DNA of 64,000 bases from Telopea speciosissima (GCF_018873765.1 NC_057918.1:7758862-7822861), one strand, 5' to 3'; shown: positions 31,784 to 44,300, counted from the stretch's first letter. Notes: generated by a model not told the origin, from the sequence alone. Program-made: numbers and translations.

Positions 31784-34700
31784 TCAGCAGCGTAAATCAA
31801 AGATTTCAAACCTCAAGTTTTGATTTATATAAACATTAGAGCAGTGCTCATAAAGTGAGCTCCCATCAGGTGGTTCCTGGTGAGAGTGAAATCCCCTCTC
31901 CTGGCAATCTTTCAGGACAGACATACCACCTTGGTCAGTCAAACGAAATATTCCATAGCTCCTGTTGAAAGAGCAGGATATGAGCTTCAGAAAGTGGTCT
32001 GCAATAATAAATTAATAAAACAGTAACAACTTTTTTCTGAGGTTATTGCACAAGATTGTGTCAAGTCATTCATCACAGAATTAACAAAACTGCTCCATTT
32101 GAAAGAAGGTGTCAATGTGCGTTTTGACCTAGATATGATATATAAAAACACAAAAGCGAGCACGCACACGGGCACTCGCACACACACACACACACAACAT
32201 ATGATAGGAGTAACAGAAAAAAGAGATGCAGGGGACATTCAGAAATTAAAAAAAGAAACAAACCTAGAAGTCAACCACCAAGCATAGAACAAGTCCAAAT
32301 TCTATGCAATGAATCAATAATATCGACTGTTGCAGGACATCAAACTCAAACTAACTTTTGTTCACAAGAGATTCCGAGTTTATGGTACACTCGTACTACT
32401 ACAATTACAATGCCTTATCTGTATAACATTTCTGACTCTACATCTATTCAGTCAGAGAAGAGCGCATGATATTCGATAATAGTTTCTATCACAGTAATTA
32501 ATTCAGATCAGACATTTCGTGTATTCACTATTAAGGGGCTTCAAGAATCAAAACACTTGATGCATCCAAAAGTTGTGCACTATTCTGGGGCTTCAAGATT
32601 CAAAATACTTAAACACATCCAAAGTTGTGATGTTCATGGACCATAATAGTGTTCAACTATCAAGGATCTCTCTTCTCAGGGTCATTAATATAAATCTGAA
32701 AAATATGAATAATTCTGTACCCTTCAATCCATTTATATTTGTGAACATACCTGTTGACAGTAAATACAAAGACATCATATCCTGCTAAGTTTCCCAATTA
32801 ACAATGTCCAAGTCACACACTTATTGGGAAAAAAAAAAGTTGTTTGGTGTCATGCTATCAATCTACAGCATTCAGGTGAAGAGAGTGCACCTTGAGGTAT
32901 CAGTTGGAGCCATGACAATGGCAAAAGCCTCGGGCAACATTACCTGCAGAGGAGATAAGACTTAACTTTAGATAGCTCTTTGATCTCAAAACAAAAGCTG
33001 CAGAATGTTCAAATTCTGACTCTATTTTGAACAATTCACAAAATTGAATTTAGTCTGACGAAATACAGTTGAAAATTAACTTTTACTACATAATAGTAGC
33101 AGTGTAAATGAATAAACATTCATCAACTGGTCACAAGTTGTAACTCCAAAACACATTCCGCACATGAATCAAATCAAATAGTCTGTGCTAGGTCCAAAAT
33201 TTATTGATCTATATAGAGAGCAGTCTGATCAAAGTTGACAATATAGTGTATACTCACAAGAAACACACCTCAAATGATTGCAAGGTCATGAGAGAGAGAG
33301 AGAGAGAGAGAGGTAAATACAGTCAAAGGTTACCTGATAAGAGTAATGAGTGTGCAAATCTATGGATGACATGAAACAAGTCTGAGAAGGATGCGTCTGA
33401 AAACAAAAATGAAGGAATTGAGTAAAGAGTTTTAACAGAGCCACTAAAGTTTCATTGACAACATTTACCCAATGCTCTATATTACAGGAAGTGGAGAAAA
33501 GGTAGTTATTTACAAAAAGGGAAGACATTTAGTCAGTGCAATAAACTATGACAAACATTTTTGGCTTCATAGCAAGAGATACAACGTAGCCTCACAAAGA
33601 ATGTGGGAAAATTCAGAAACACTAGTACACTGGTTTCTTTTCCTTTATTTCTCTAGGGTGGTGGTGGTTGAGTGGTTCAGATCCTTTTGAATTGTATCAA
33701 TCTCTTAGGCTTGTTTGAGTTTAACATAAGTATTGCCAGTGAAAAAAGAAGAAAAGGAATCAACCTCCAACCTATATTCCAACAAGACAAATTTTAAGGA
33801 GGTTCCAAGACAAAAATAAAAGCCTTAAGACTTGGATTAGTGCTCATAACAGGAGGTTTTTTTTTTATTATTATCAAGACTACATGTCTCCAGTGGTTTT
33901 CTTGTTAAACAATTCTTTAAAAAAATTATTTATGACCAAGCTCAGTTTCTTATACTTTTGACAATTACTATATATAATGCATAAGCATGATCAATTACTG
34001 GACTTCATCTCAAGAAGTGCATTTTCAAAAATTACAGCTATATGAGAAAATGGGATCTTGATGTAGTAACCACAAAGTTAAATAATTGGTGCCAACATTT
34101 TAAATGCATAAAGAGTCCCATGTAATGACATCAATTCATATATGACCCATGCATTGAAGTCCCAAATAGATAAAGTTTGACTTTGAACCACTTACTGTGT
34201 GCTAATAGGCATTTGAAACCCTTCTTTATAATCTCCAAAGATCACATTGTTGATCTTGACTAGTCATTCCAATTTTCATTGAAATCAGAAACATTTTTCC
34301 CCCGTAGGGAGGCACATCTGAGGTGTACTACTCTTTTTTCAATTCATTTTTCAATAAGTTCTAGACATAGATAAAGTCAATAATTTTTAGTTGATATTGC
34401 TCAGAAGATTCCTTCTAGTTTTGGCATGAAATATGTCAGAGTAATAAACTCATAAAGAGGGAGTCAGGCATTCTGCGAAATCAAATTTGTCCAAGTTTTT
34501 TCATCTTAAATTTAGTTTTCACAGCCAAATATATGCCCTGTAAATCATATATTTATATCGCATTTGATAGTTCAGATCTGCAAAAATATCTACAAAGAAC
34601 ATAAAAGGAAAATAATAAGATGTGGTTGGGTGTGAATGTTTTCCCTCTATTTTATTTATTTAGCTGTGCCCTTATTGTAATTTAATTTGATAGTTAATAA

Positions 34701-37700
34701 GGATTGATAATCCTCTGTTTCTAAAGGTGGTGTTACATTTGTTAATGCAAATGCCTAATCAAAAGATGCTAATTGTTCATCTATGACCTCAAATTGCATA
34801 ATTCTGTAATCTGTATTGATGTCAAAGCCAGAGATGTTTTAGAAGATCCCTTTTCCCCCAAAGCCACAATGATATAACACAAGACACAAGGAAGAAAAAA
34901 GTGCCGAACATAGCATCAGGACAAGCATTAAAACAGAACAAGGAAGCGTCAAATCCCAACAAGCAGCAGATAAACTTCACAAATTTGAAAGCATGCTTAA
35001 AACTAGAATGGAAAATCCTACAGGGAAAAATAGATATAACAGAAATGACACATACATGGATCCAGCCAATGGGAAAGAGTGACTGCTCATTTTGTACAGC
35101 GTAAATCTCCTCCTCATTTAGTGCTTGACACTGCCATCCGCAAGAGAGGTTACTTGGCGTAAATCTATGGCAGCTATGCTGTACCAAATACTGGTCAACT
35201 GTGCTATAACCTTTGCACCAAAGCAAGTTAGTAAGGAAGTTCTCAAGGACTTACAGAACTGGAAGTAGATTCCTGATTAGGAACTATCAAAGTGGTTACA
35301 TAAAAGGTCCCCTCCTTCTGCATACAGGAAACAAGGAAGTAAAGTAGTTTCAGAATGATGATTAATGCCTTTTCACCCAGCCGCAATCCCTACCCCATGG
35401 AAAAAGAAAAAGGTGGTAGTAAATTGAAACAATTTTATCATATTCCCATTCATGCTGACAGTGTTGTAGGCTCCAACTAATAGAATAATATACCTGTAAA
35501 CTAAATGAATGCAATGAGGAGCCTACAAAAATAAATGAGCAATGCTGTCAAAAGAATTGCAGAGTGTGTGGCCCTCGAAAAGAATGAAATGGCCAGATAA
35601 TAATCATCGCATCTGAGGTGATTTTGGTTGATGTTGATACCTTAAACAGGGCTCATCACTTAGTCAGAACATAGGAATGAGGGGGGAGTAATTAAGAAAA
35701 TACAAGGTAGAACAACTTGCTTCTATAATAACACAAAACATGTCATTTACAAGTTCCTGGATCTTACAAGAAAAGCACCAAGAATCCCACATGTCTCCAG
35801 ATCCTTGTCCGTGTTATCTCTAGCAAGTTCAAGAAAATCTTCCATCAACCTCGCTGACTGATTGGTAAAAATTATTGAACGGTTAGTGGTCTGTTTCTTG
35901 AGGGAAAAAAGATGGATCTGTACTTTAAATATATATTTTTTGCAATATAGAGTAAAATTATTTTATTTTTATTGGGGTGGGGGTGATGGTGGTTGGCAAT
36001 TGCACACGCGCGCACACACACACAAGAAAGTATTTGAGCTCTTACAATATGTACATCTTGAAGGACCCTGGATTCTGAGGTCCCATTTGGTGAAGAGTTT
36101 GAGTCCCCATATTTTGAATCATCAACAGTGAGATGTGCAACATGGCCAGCGTAAGGCATGCTATGAATGCAAGAAAGACTAGGAGAAGGAGAGGACTTAA
36201 CTTTATGCAGATTAATATTCCAATCCTTGGCAGTGGTTGTATCCACTTTTAAAACAGATGCCAACCCAGTTTTTTCCTCATAAACTCTGGTGAAACTGTC
36301 ATATAGAACAGACAATATACGATGAAAAGAAGTCATATGTAAAATCAAAAGACCCAGCCTTGCATGAGAGTCCAGTGTCTGCAATAATGCTCTGTATGCA
36401 CCTTTTTACCTGTTCACCTAAGTTTCGTGAAGAGAACATTTCCTGAGCAAGAAAGATAGTGTTACCTCATACTCTTTGTTCCTACTGTACAGCAATGTGC
36501 AACCTGCAGAACAATTTATAGTTCATAAGAAAGAGTTCCTTCACAAATTAAATGGTTCCATGTAATTATGCCAATTAAGCCCTTAACAAACAAATCCTAC
36601 CAATAACCATTCAATGCTAAAGTTATAAGTAGATAGTTGAAACTTAAAGAAGACAAAGAAGAGTAAACCATGGGCAACCAGGTAATCACTTGTGATATTT
36701 TTATAGTATATGACAAGATCAAAACTTGACATTGCATTTCATTTGTTCAGGCAAAACAATGAATTCCCTGTTTATACCTTCCTCTCAGTAATGCTTGAAA
36801 GGGAATTATTCTTTTGAGGCCATGAATCACGGGCAATCACTTGCTTCAAAATTTCTAGCTCTTGGATTGAGTCCTGATATATCTGATCCAACATAACATG
36901 AGCAATCACAAAAAGGATTGTGACTCAGAGAAGAACTAATCTTTCGGTCTTATGAATTACTGTATTCGCAGCTTATGTAGTTTAAAATAAATTTATCTGA
37001 CAAAGAAATGAACATATACCTTGTTGTGATGAAGCTTTTCTTTTGAAGAGTAGGTCATATAACTCTTATGTTGAGGTAATACTTCAGCAAGTCTGTGAAC
37101 ACAGATTAGAATGATTTTAGCTTGTATATGTTCTTAGGAATGGTTGACATGCGTACCACAATGACTTCATTGGTAGTATGTTCTGCTAAAAAAAAAGTAC
37201 TGTAATTCAAATAAAACTAGACAGCCTTACTTAATGGAAGACATCAATCAATAAATAGCTAATCCCCTTGCTAACCACAGTTTCATGGACAAGATACAAA
37301 GCATGCGGCTATTTCAACAATTTATATTACCAAAATTTATCCCCATCGAAAAAAGAAAAAAAAACCACATTCCAGGAGTAGGGTGGCGGAATTCAGGGGT
37401 CAGTAAGATAAAAATGTGTGTCCTGCACCAGAATAGAACTCAGCTATCCATAAAAACCCAAATTCAATCTCAGGAATTTATGTTCCATTCATCAAGATAA
37501 GGAAATCAAAAGGTTGAGAGAGAGAGATTTTTTTTTTTGGGGGGGGGTTGGGGGGGTGGCTTAGGAGACATGCCTGCAATATCTGCTGAGAGTTGTATAA
37601 AGATCATGTGTTCTCTGTTCATCCCTATAGGTCTTTGCCTAAATTGAACAATAAAACAGTGAAAATATCAGTTAGAAGGAGTGAGAGACAAAGAAACTAA

Positions 37701-37823
37701 GGTTTAAATGAAGAAGAAGAAGAACACCACCTGGTCCACAAGTTGATCAGAAATACTGTAATGGAAAGTTAGTGGCAATCGATCGTCAGGTGATGCTTTC
37801 TTTGGTAGAAATGAAAATTCCAT
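31784..37823 (-). CDS. AMSH2: AMSH2-like ubiquitin thioesterase (JAMM/MPN+ deubiquitinase)
   Basis: AMSH proteins are zinc deubiquitinases that trim ubiquitin chains during endosomal sorting. Proposed exons: 37823-37731, 37638-37574, 37092-37020, 36882-36778, 36442-36410, 36378-36046, 35857-35768, 35317-35255, 35130-35056, 33396-33334, 32943-32891, 31961-31784; 407 residues. The catalytic half is clear: DKDLETCGILGAFL (E255), GWIH/THPSQTCFMSSIDLHTHYS giving HxH(7)SxxD with H310, H312, S320, D323, then VMLPEAFAIVMAPTDTS and the C-terminus RFEIFDLRC. That ending and SPSPSLSCI point to AMSH2 rather than AMSH1/3. The first 77 residues (RLPLTFHYSISDQLVDQAKT, then DLYTTLSRYC) resemble a diverged MIT domain. 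Intron 2 starts with GC instead of GT. Exons 5 and 6, especially the start of exon 6, are the least certain. Confidence 0.85.
33290..33312. repeat. (GA)n microsatellite in AMSH2-like intron 9-10 region
   Basis: A GA run of about 23 bp lies just downstream, in gene direction, of the exon at 33396-33334. Confidence 0.85.
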
Positions 37824-37843
37824 CTAAGAAGAAGAACACTTGC

Positions 37844-37868
37844 TTCTCTCTCTCTCTCTCTCTCTCTC
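37844..37868. repeat. (TC)n microsatellite near AMSH2-like start
   Basis: A TC run ending about 20 bp upstream of the proposed ATG (37823); read on the gene strand it is a GA run in the probable leader or core promoter, a common position for GA repeats in plant genes. Confidence 0.85.
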
Positions 37869-38570
37869 CGATAATTTCTTCTAAGTCTTTTGGGTTCACT
37901 TTCCTATGACGTTTCTGGTTCACGAAGAGCGGGAGGCATGACGTTGGTTGCCGCAGAGGAGTTTCTAGCTTTCACGTAACACGATGGTTTTGGGATAGGC
38001 CACGTTCTGAAGGGTTTGCACCCTTAGATGAGAATCTTTTGTCTCATTTCAGAATCTTTACATATAGACGGCTGCATTATCCACACTGTTGATCGGTTTT
38101 AGTTAATTTCAACCATCAGATTGGTATCACATGAGGTATATTGAAAAATGGATCTTCTCTTGTCTCTGATCCTCTAATGACGAATAATCGTGCTTTTCTG
38201 TCACAAAATTTCATGCACAGAAGAAATGTTTCCCACTCACTCTTATTCATGAATCATGCGTTCATCTTTTCTTATGTCCAAAATAAGATAAGGACACAAA
38301 TTAAGGATTAAAGTTTTCCTTCACCCAACCAACGGTGATGTGACTAGTGGTGTCAACGTTTCGATCGATCCGATTTTGGTCAAACTGAATTGGTTTTGAA
38401 TTTTTGATGTGAGAATAGATGAATCCAAAAAAAAAATCAATGAGAAAGGTTTGATTTCAGTCTGGTTTGGATTTGATTTATTTTGATTTTCTCTTATCAA
38501 GCTGTTATCGAGTTGATCCGACATGGGTTCTCAATTTACCATGCATATATATATATATATATCTCATTCT

Positions 38571-38729
38571 GGCAAGAGATCTTTACTTGGTCGCATGGTC
38601 TTTACATAAGTGTCTGGATCAATGGGTGAGCACAGCTGAGTATCATCCAAGGGCAGAGGCGTCATCTCACAGTGCCCTGTGAGAGGGAGAGGGTGTAAGA
38701 AACACCACCAAGTAGAGATCTTTTTTTCC
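38571..38729. mobile_element. MITE-like element, family A subfamily A', copy 5
   Basis: GGCAAGAGATCTTTACTTGG at the left is matched on the other strand of the right end by GGAAAAAAAGATCTCTACTT. The GGTCGCATGGTC interior and GGCGTCATCTCACAGTGCCC parallel the copy at 56477-56616, so these two form a subfamily within A. Confidence 0.6.
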
Positions 38730-38754
38730 TATTTATAATAGTTTTTGGGTTGAT

Positions 38755-39095
38755 ATCAATTGCGCTTGGATTTTAGGTGCGATTTACGATTGGTCTGATG
38801 CGATCTTATTTTCAGTCGGTTCCACAATACCACAAACCGAAACCGACCCTATAAAGAATCGGTTTGGTTTGAACACTTCGGTTTAGGGTTTGACAACCCT
38901 AGATATGATCAGTGTTTTATAACTCTAGATTAGCTAGATTGGTCAATTTGGATCGTTCGATTTTGGCCGAAATAAATTCTAGATTGGCCTATCAAAATTT
39001 AGGATTAGGGCAACTTTTACCTGATTCTACCGATTCCGATCTACATCAGATTCAATTAGAACCGATTTTGGGTTTTTTAAAACATTGGATGTGAC
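38755..39095. repeat. Degenerate repeat rich in GATCGG/ACCGATT words
   Basis: Words such as AACCGAAACCGACCC, GATCGTTCGATTTTGG and ACCGATTCCGATC are concentrated here. They resemble the repeats at 5205 and 60280. Class unknown. Confidence 0.35.
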
Positions 39096-39470
39096 CAAAT
39101 GGTTGGAATTAGGGTTCATCTTTCATTCCAACATCTATTAATCATGGGCTGAAATAACCTTTGCTAGTCCAATCAGATGATCAGAAGGGAATGAAGAGCT
39201 TTTCAATTAAAGTAAAGAGAAAACATTTCCATCATCACAGGTCTTTGTTTATAATTATTTATTTTTAAAAAAATTGTTTCAGCATGCATTGCAGGCAATA
39301 GGGATTTTCTTATTAACATTCCATCGTCAAATTATTGTTTTTTACTCTATTATTATAATACAATTTTTTTTTCTTTTCCATTTTCCATTTATATTTGAAA
39401 AACATGTCAACTTACTTTTAAATAGTTTTGCAAACCTGTTTTATAATTATTTTAAAACTAATTAATATAT

Positions 39471-39544
39471 GGCCTATTAGCTCAGTTGGTTAGAGCGTCG
39501 TGCTAATAACGCGAAGGTTGCAGGTTCGAGACCTGCATGGGCCA
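39471..39544 (+). tRNA. tRNA-Ile (anticodon AAU)
   Basis: The 74-nt cloverleaf is complete without CCA, as usual for nuclear tRNA genes. The acceptor stem pairs GGCCTAT with ATGGGCC, leaving discriminator A. The D region has TAGCTCAGTTGGTTAGAGC (A box), and the T arm has GCAGGTTCGAGACCTGC (B box). The anticodon loop CTAATAA gives anticodon AAU (39505-39507) closed by a TCGTG/CGCGA stem. There is no intron. A T-run (TTTTTT near 39560) can terminate Pol III. Confidence 0.97.
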
Positions 39545-39943
39545 TAATAATATTATAAATTTTTTCCTTTAATCCCTAACTTCATTGTTTTTCACTAAAA
39601 AAACTTTTGAGAATAAAATAAAAAATTATTTCGCCCACCTATCTGTTTGGGCATAGAGGCAGCGTACCACACTTGCCCATGTAGTGTTTTCTTTTATTTT
39701 AATTTTTTATTCAAATAAATGTAAAAAACAACATTGATTGACTTGGTTATTGTTATATGTTTTCTTATTTTATTTGTAAGGTTATAATTGTTTATATGTT
39801 TTAACTTTTTTTATTCAAAAGGTTTTAAATGTCTCCTAATTTTTTAGTGGGATTTGTTTTTTTCTCGCCATAGTTATTTATTTTAACAATGAATTGACTT
39901 AAGTCTGATTTGTATGATTTTTATTTCACTTTCAGGGGGTGAT

Positions 39944-39973
39944 AAGGTCGCAGGTTCGAGATCTGCATGGGCC
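39944..39973 (+). pseudogene. tRNA-Ile 3' fragment
   Basis: Thirty bases, AAGGTCGCAGGTTCGAGATC then TGCATGGGCC, repeat the variable loop, T arm and 3' acceptor strand of the tRNA-Ile gene 400 bp upstream with two substitutions. No 5' half, D arm or anticodon arm precedes it, so it cannot make a tRNA, although the B box is intact. Confidence 0.85.
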
Positions 39974-40287
39974 TATATATGTATATATTAATCGATTTTA
40001 AATGGTTTACCATTGGATTAAACCGTTTAATTAATCGGTCTTAAATTTGAAATCAAAATCAAACATTTTTTAAAACAGTTCGATTCAATTTCGGTTTGGT
40101 TAAGTGTCATTTACACAATCTGCAAACAACAACATTGGCGGTTATTGTTTTCATTTATCAACCGTTGATCTTCTCTTCTATATATCCAATGAGATAGGGC
40201 ACAGAATTAATGGAAAAGAGAGAATATTTCCATTAGACTGAATTTTTCTTTTTTTTTCTTCTTTTTTTTGGGTGGGGGGTGGAGGAA

Positions 40288-40428
40288 TAATTATCACCTC
40301 CAATTCCTCTAATAGGGGGGAGTGGACCCCACCTTAGACACTGTTTTCGGGCAAAGGGTAGGATGATAATTTCTGCCCTCATGTAAGGAATTGGAGGAAG
40401 TGGAGGGGCAGCGAATTGGAGGAGATAA
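40288..40428. mobile_element. MITE-like element, family B, copy
   Basis: ATTATCACCTCCAATTCCTC at the left is matched in inverted orientation by GAATTGGAGGAGATAA at the right. The interior GTGGACCCCACC...GGGCAAAGG also occurs at about 16650-16680 in a separate degenerate fragment. Confidence 0.5.
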
Positions 40429-40836
40429 CCCCCCCCCCCCCCAATGTGTGTAAATGGAAACATTTAGCTTCTTTGCTTAAAGATGGGATTAAATCCCAAG
40501 TCTGTTTGTTTTTTGGGTAGGAATCCCAAATCTGTTACCAATCACCATCCCATAAAGAAGCAAGTTTGACGTGTAACACATTAGTCCATTTTAAAATTAG
40601 ATTAGCCTACAATGTGAGAGGGTGAGGGGGAGGAATGGTAGAATAGGTTAATTAAACATAATGATGCCTATTTGTATATGACTAAAGTCAAAACAGATTT
40701 GTAGCACAAGAAAAGAATTCACCCAGACAAAAAAGAGTCAAAACAAAACCAAGGTTGAGACTGCAAAAGATTCGCATAGTTTTACACAAGGTTGGAACCA
40801 GGAGTTGCGAGTTTAGTTGACTCCATAACAAAAATA

Positions 40837-41012
40837 GGAAAAGCGATTGCTGCCTAGGCCCCTAGATCCTGCATGCGGGTTGGCCACGGGAGCACACATG
40901 CAAGCATCACCCTAGGCAGGATTGTTGGGGGCAACGCTGTACTTTCAAACACTTCTGTGTCTAGGCACAGGAGTCACACGGGCCACGTGACTAGGTAACA
41001 TTCTTTTCCCCC
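40837..41012. mobile_element. MITE-like element, family A, copy 6
   Basis: The left end GGAAAAGCGATTGCTGCCTA and the right end on the other strand GGGGGAAAAGAATGTTACCT are imperfect inverted repeats. The interior has ACTTCTGTGTCTAGGCACAG and GGGCCACGTGACTAGG. The possible target duplication is CAAAAATA versus CTAAAATA. Confidence 0.6.
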
Positions 41013-41043
41013 TAAAATATATATCCGCACACCAGTCAATCTC

Positions 41044-41049
41044 TTTATT
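41044..41049 (-). terminator. Candidate polyadenylation signal of PEX14
   Basis: TTTATT on the plus strand reads AATAAA on the gene strand, about 290 bp after the PEX14 stop codon. Plant signals are loose, so support is weak. Confidence 0.3.
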
Positions 41050-41333
41050 ATAAACATCAACCTGAAGGATAACTGAAGCAATGCCCTTGGAGTGTCAATC
41101 CTCTTATTAAACTATTCACAACAGCCATCCCCACCAAGCTTATTTCACAGAGTTCACAAAGACTCATCTCATGCATCCATCGGTGTAAAATCTCTCTCTC
41201 TCTCTCTCTTTCTTTCTTGTAGAATCAAAATTATTATGCACCACGGCCATCACTCTGATAAGCATGAAAGTTTCTGCTGATTACTCTCTCTAAATGGGTA
41301 ATACCAGAGGCTGATTGTAAGTCTGATCCCACA

Positions 41334-44300
41334 TTAGTTTCTTTCATTACTTATTTCCTGCTCCCGTATCTCATTGGATTCCAGGCTTGGACTCTCATTG
41401 TTGATTTCCAGTTGACCACCTGATTCCGATACTTTTGTGACCCTCTGCAATTCATCATCAATGTCATCTGAAGGGCCTGCACTTATCTGATCATTGCTAG
41501 TTTGTCCTCTTGGAATCAAGGGTTTTGGCTGTCGTATTGCAGCAGCAGCTTCAGGCATGGCAACAGGTGGTGCTCGGGGTGGAACCCACACACGCTGAGG
41601 AACCTGCTGATTGGTCACCCCAAATGCACCATTTGAGGTTGTCTGCGGTTCATTCTCAGATTCAATTTCTGTGATCCTCATATTTTTCTGTTGCCACCAA
41701 GGTTCTGAACCGTAACCATTCAACTGAGATGTAGGCCAGCTATCTTGTTCCTTGGAGTTTGAGCCTTCATCATTCGTATGGGACTGAAGACCATAGCTGG
41801 AGTTATTTTGAGCCTGACTGACCACCTCCCATGGCTGTTCAGAAGGTAATGAAAAAAAAGATGAAATTAATAAAGTAGATGGGTATGAACCACAAATCCC
41901 CTAAATTCCTTGGCTACTGATTTTCCTATCAATATTCACATTCCAGAATGTTGCAACGATGAAATCATCCAAATAGTAGATTAAAATTTGTTTTGAGCCT
42001 GACTCATTTATCATGATATTTGCCACTGTTGTTTATAGCCAACTCATTCCACCGAGTTGAATATCATAAACATCAGATTCAAATCTCTTGCAGGTTTGAG
42101 AAGAGTCAAAACAGAAAAATATGCCCCTATCCTTACTAACTGCAAGAAGAGACCAGATTATCTGATGGTCAGGAATATATATATATTATTTTTTTTTTTT
42201 TTTATGGGGGGGGGGAGGGGGTATAGCATATCCAAGAGGTGGGACTCATGGTTGGATGGCTTGAGTCAATAATATGGCCTCCACTACGACAGCAGATAGA
42301 ATACAGCCCATGCTGCTATGGTTCTTTGGGAATGATGGTACACATCGATGATAATAAATCATCACTATAAACGTGACTTTATCATTTATTCCTTCAGCTA
42401 CTTATATAACAAGAATAAAGGCACAAAGGCACTCTGTATTTAGTTATATGAAGATAAAATAAAATGGTTAAGCTCTTGAGGCAAACCTTTACTCTAGGTG
42501 CTAATGGAGGATTTGACAGTAGCTGATTAGGGTTGGGAGGCAGATCGTTGATCTCCTGAAAACAGAGCAGAATTAGAGAAGAGTAGAATTGAAATCCAAT
42601 CAAACCAAACAAATTGAATGTAGGGGGGAGGGGGGAAAATTACTCTGATCCCGGGAGGTTTCTCTCCTCGATGAACCCTAGCCGTCATCTGCAAAGAGAG
42701 TTTCAGAACTCAAACATTTGCATTGCCAAATTTTGAATTTAAAAACATGGAAGGAAACATATGATGTAGTTGTATTAGACATTAAACCCATATGGAGGCC
42801 TATGTGCAATTTTGGGAGGCTCATAAGGTGTTGGTGGCAATGCCTTTGGGTAGTTATATTATAGGTTGGGGGCCTTTTTTCTTTTTTTTTTTGAGTTTCA
42901 TTGTAATGGGCCTAATTTATAAGCCCATAAAAGTAGGGTAAGTTAGTACACGGGGTTAGTAGTTAAGTGTTTGAGTTAAATAAGAATATTTAATAGTAAA
43001 ATAGAGTTCTGTTTTGAGTTTATTTGTTTAATTAAGTATGTTAGAGCGATTAGGAGTCCTTTTATGAGTCAATTTACGAATTTTAGGTGGTCTTAATATA
43101 TATAGTACACCCCCATATAGGATTAATGTCTAAGGCAACTGCATCACCATATATGATAAAACAGATATTACAGGTGTAGAGAATTGCCTATACTATTCAT
43201 GATTATGCTCACATTGACCACGTGTCAGATCCATAACTACCGACATACCCAACATCATGTTTTGATTGTTAGGTATCACACAAATGGTCACTAGAAGAAG
43301 GCTCAACATAGAAATTTTATCTAATCATATGGTATTTACTCTCAAGGCTTCAAAGATCCAATTTCCTTCATAATTAAAATAATATATTTATGCTCCAGAA
43401 CAGTATCCATCGTGTTATACCCTACTGAATAATGCTGTTGTGGACAGATCTCTGAACCCATATCCATGTTGATTTGCGCTAGTGTCAAAGGTTACCTGAA
43501 TGGTCCAACATTCTTGACCAGATGAACAAGTCATATTTGGATTGCTTTTGAGCAACCACATCTATACAATTATATGAATTTGAGAAACTGTTATGGGCAA
43601 AATGATCTCATCTGTTGATACTTTACTTTTGCTCACTTATGGTTGATTGTCAAATAAAATTAATAAAAATAAAAAGCTTCATTAGTCAACTATTTCAAAA
43701 ATCATTATTAGATTTCATACGCAATTCCAACCCACTTTATGCAACATCACAAATGTGGATGTGGGATTTATTTTTTTTGGGGGGTGGGGGGATGAATTGG
43801 ATGTGGGAAAAGTACCCCCAAAAAACAAAAGAGGAAAAAAGAAAAAAAAATGAAATTAATCAATGATATGAAGAAAAGAATCACGCCACTCTTAATAAAA
43901 ATGGAAACATATACATAAGAAGCCTAGCCGCAAGCACAAAACATGCCTTTTGCTGAGCTATTAAATATTAGATCTAGGCTTTCGAATTACAGAGAAGAAT
44001 GCTTCCTGTGAAAAGATTAGACAGAACAATATAAAAGGGATCACTCTTCAGATTAGAATAAGCCTACTTGTCTAAGGTGGAAAGACCAGGGAATGTGTTG
44101 TTAAATACATGTCTTGTGTTCAAATTCCCTTTGCATCCTGAGTTACTGACCTCATTGGAAACAGGCTTACTTGCTAGAAATACCAAAGTAACTTTATTTT
44201 CCACTTTTCATTTATCTTTAATTTTACTTATTTATTTTTAATAATTTTATTCTATAAAAAAGGTATGAGAGGGCGGGCCTTGGTGCAACGGTAAAGGTTG

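Larger units (their letters stand above)
37824..39470. other. Spacer upstream of the AMSH2-like gene
   Basis: Contents: a (TC)n run close to the start codon (37844-37868), an (AT)n run (38544-38562), a family A element (38571-38729) and degenerate AATCG-type repeats to about 39095. I identify no gene and no convincing TATA box. Confidence 0.6.
39545..41333. other. Spacer between tRNA-Ile and PEX14
   Basis: Contents: a 3' tRNA fragment (39944-39973), an AATCG-word repeat (about 39985-40125), a family B element (40288-40428), a family A element (40837-41012) and a possible PEX14 polyadenylation signal. The rest is AT-rich with no gene I can support. Confidence 0.65.

Noticed and set aside
34822-35226. 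Minus-strand 134-codon frame as a separate gene
   Set aside because: Its useful part is the AMSH2-like exon encoding NEEEIYAVQNEQSLFPIGW; the rest is intron read-through.
36442-36520. An extra AMSH2-like exon around 36470-36505
   Set aside because: A GT donor and AG acceptor surround a short open stretch, but in the required phase it encodes a peptide unlike AMSH proteins and the model keeps frame without it.
39944-39973. A second complete tRNA gene
   Set aside because: Only the T arm and 3' acceptor strand are present; no D arm or anticodon arm can be folded from the preceding bases.
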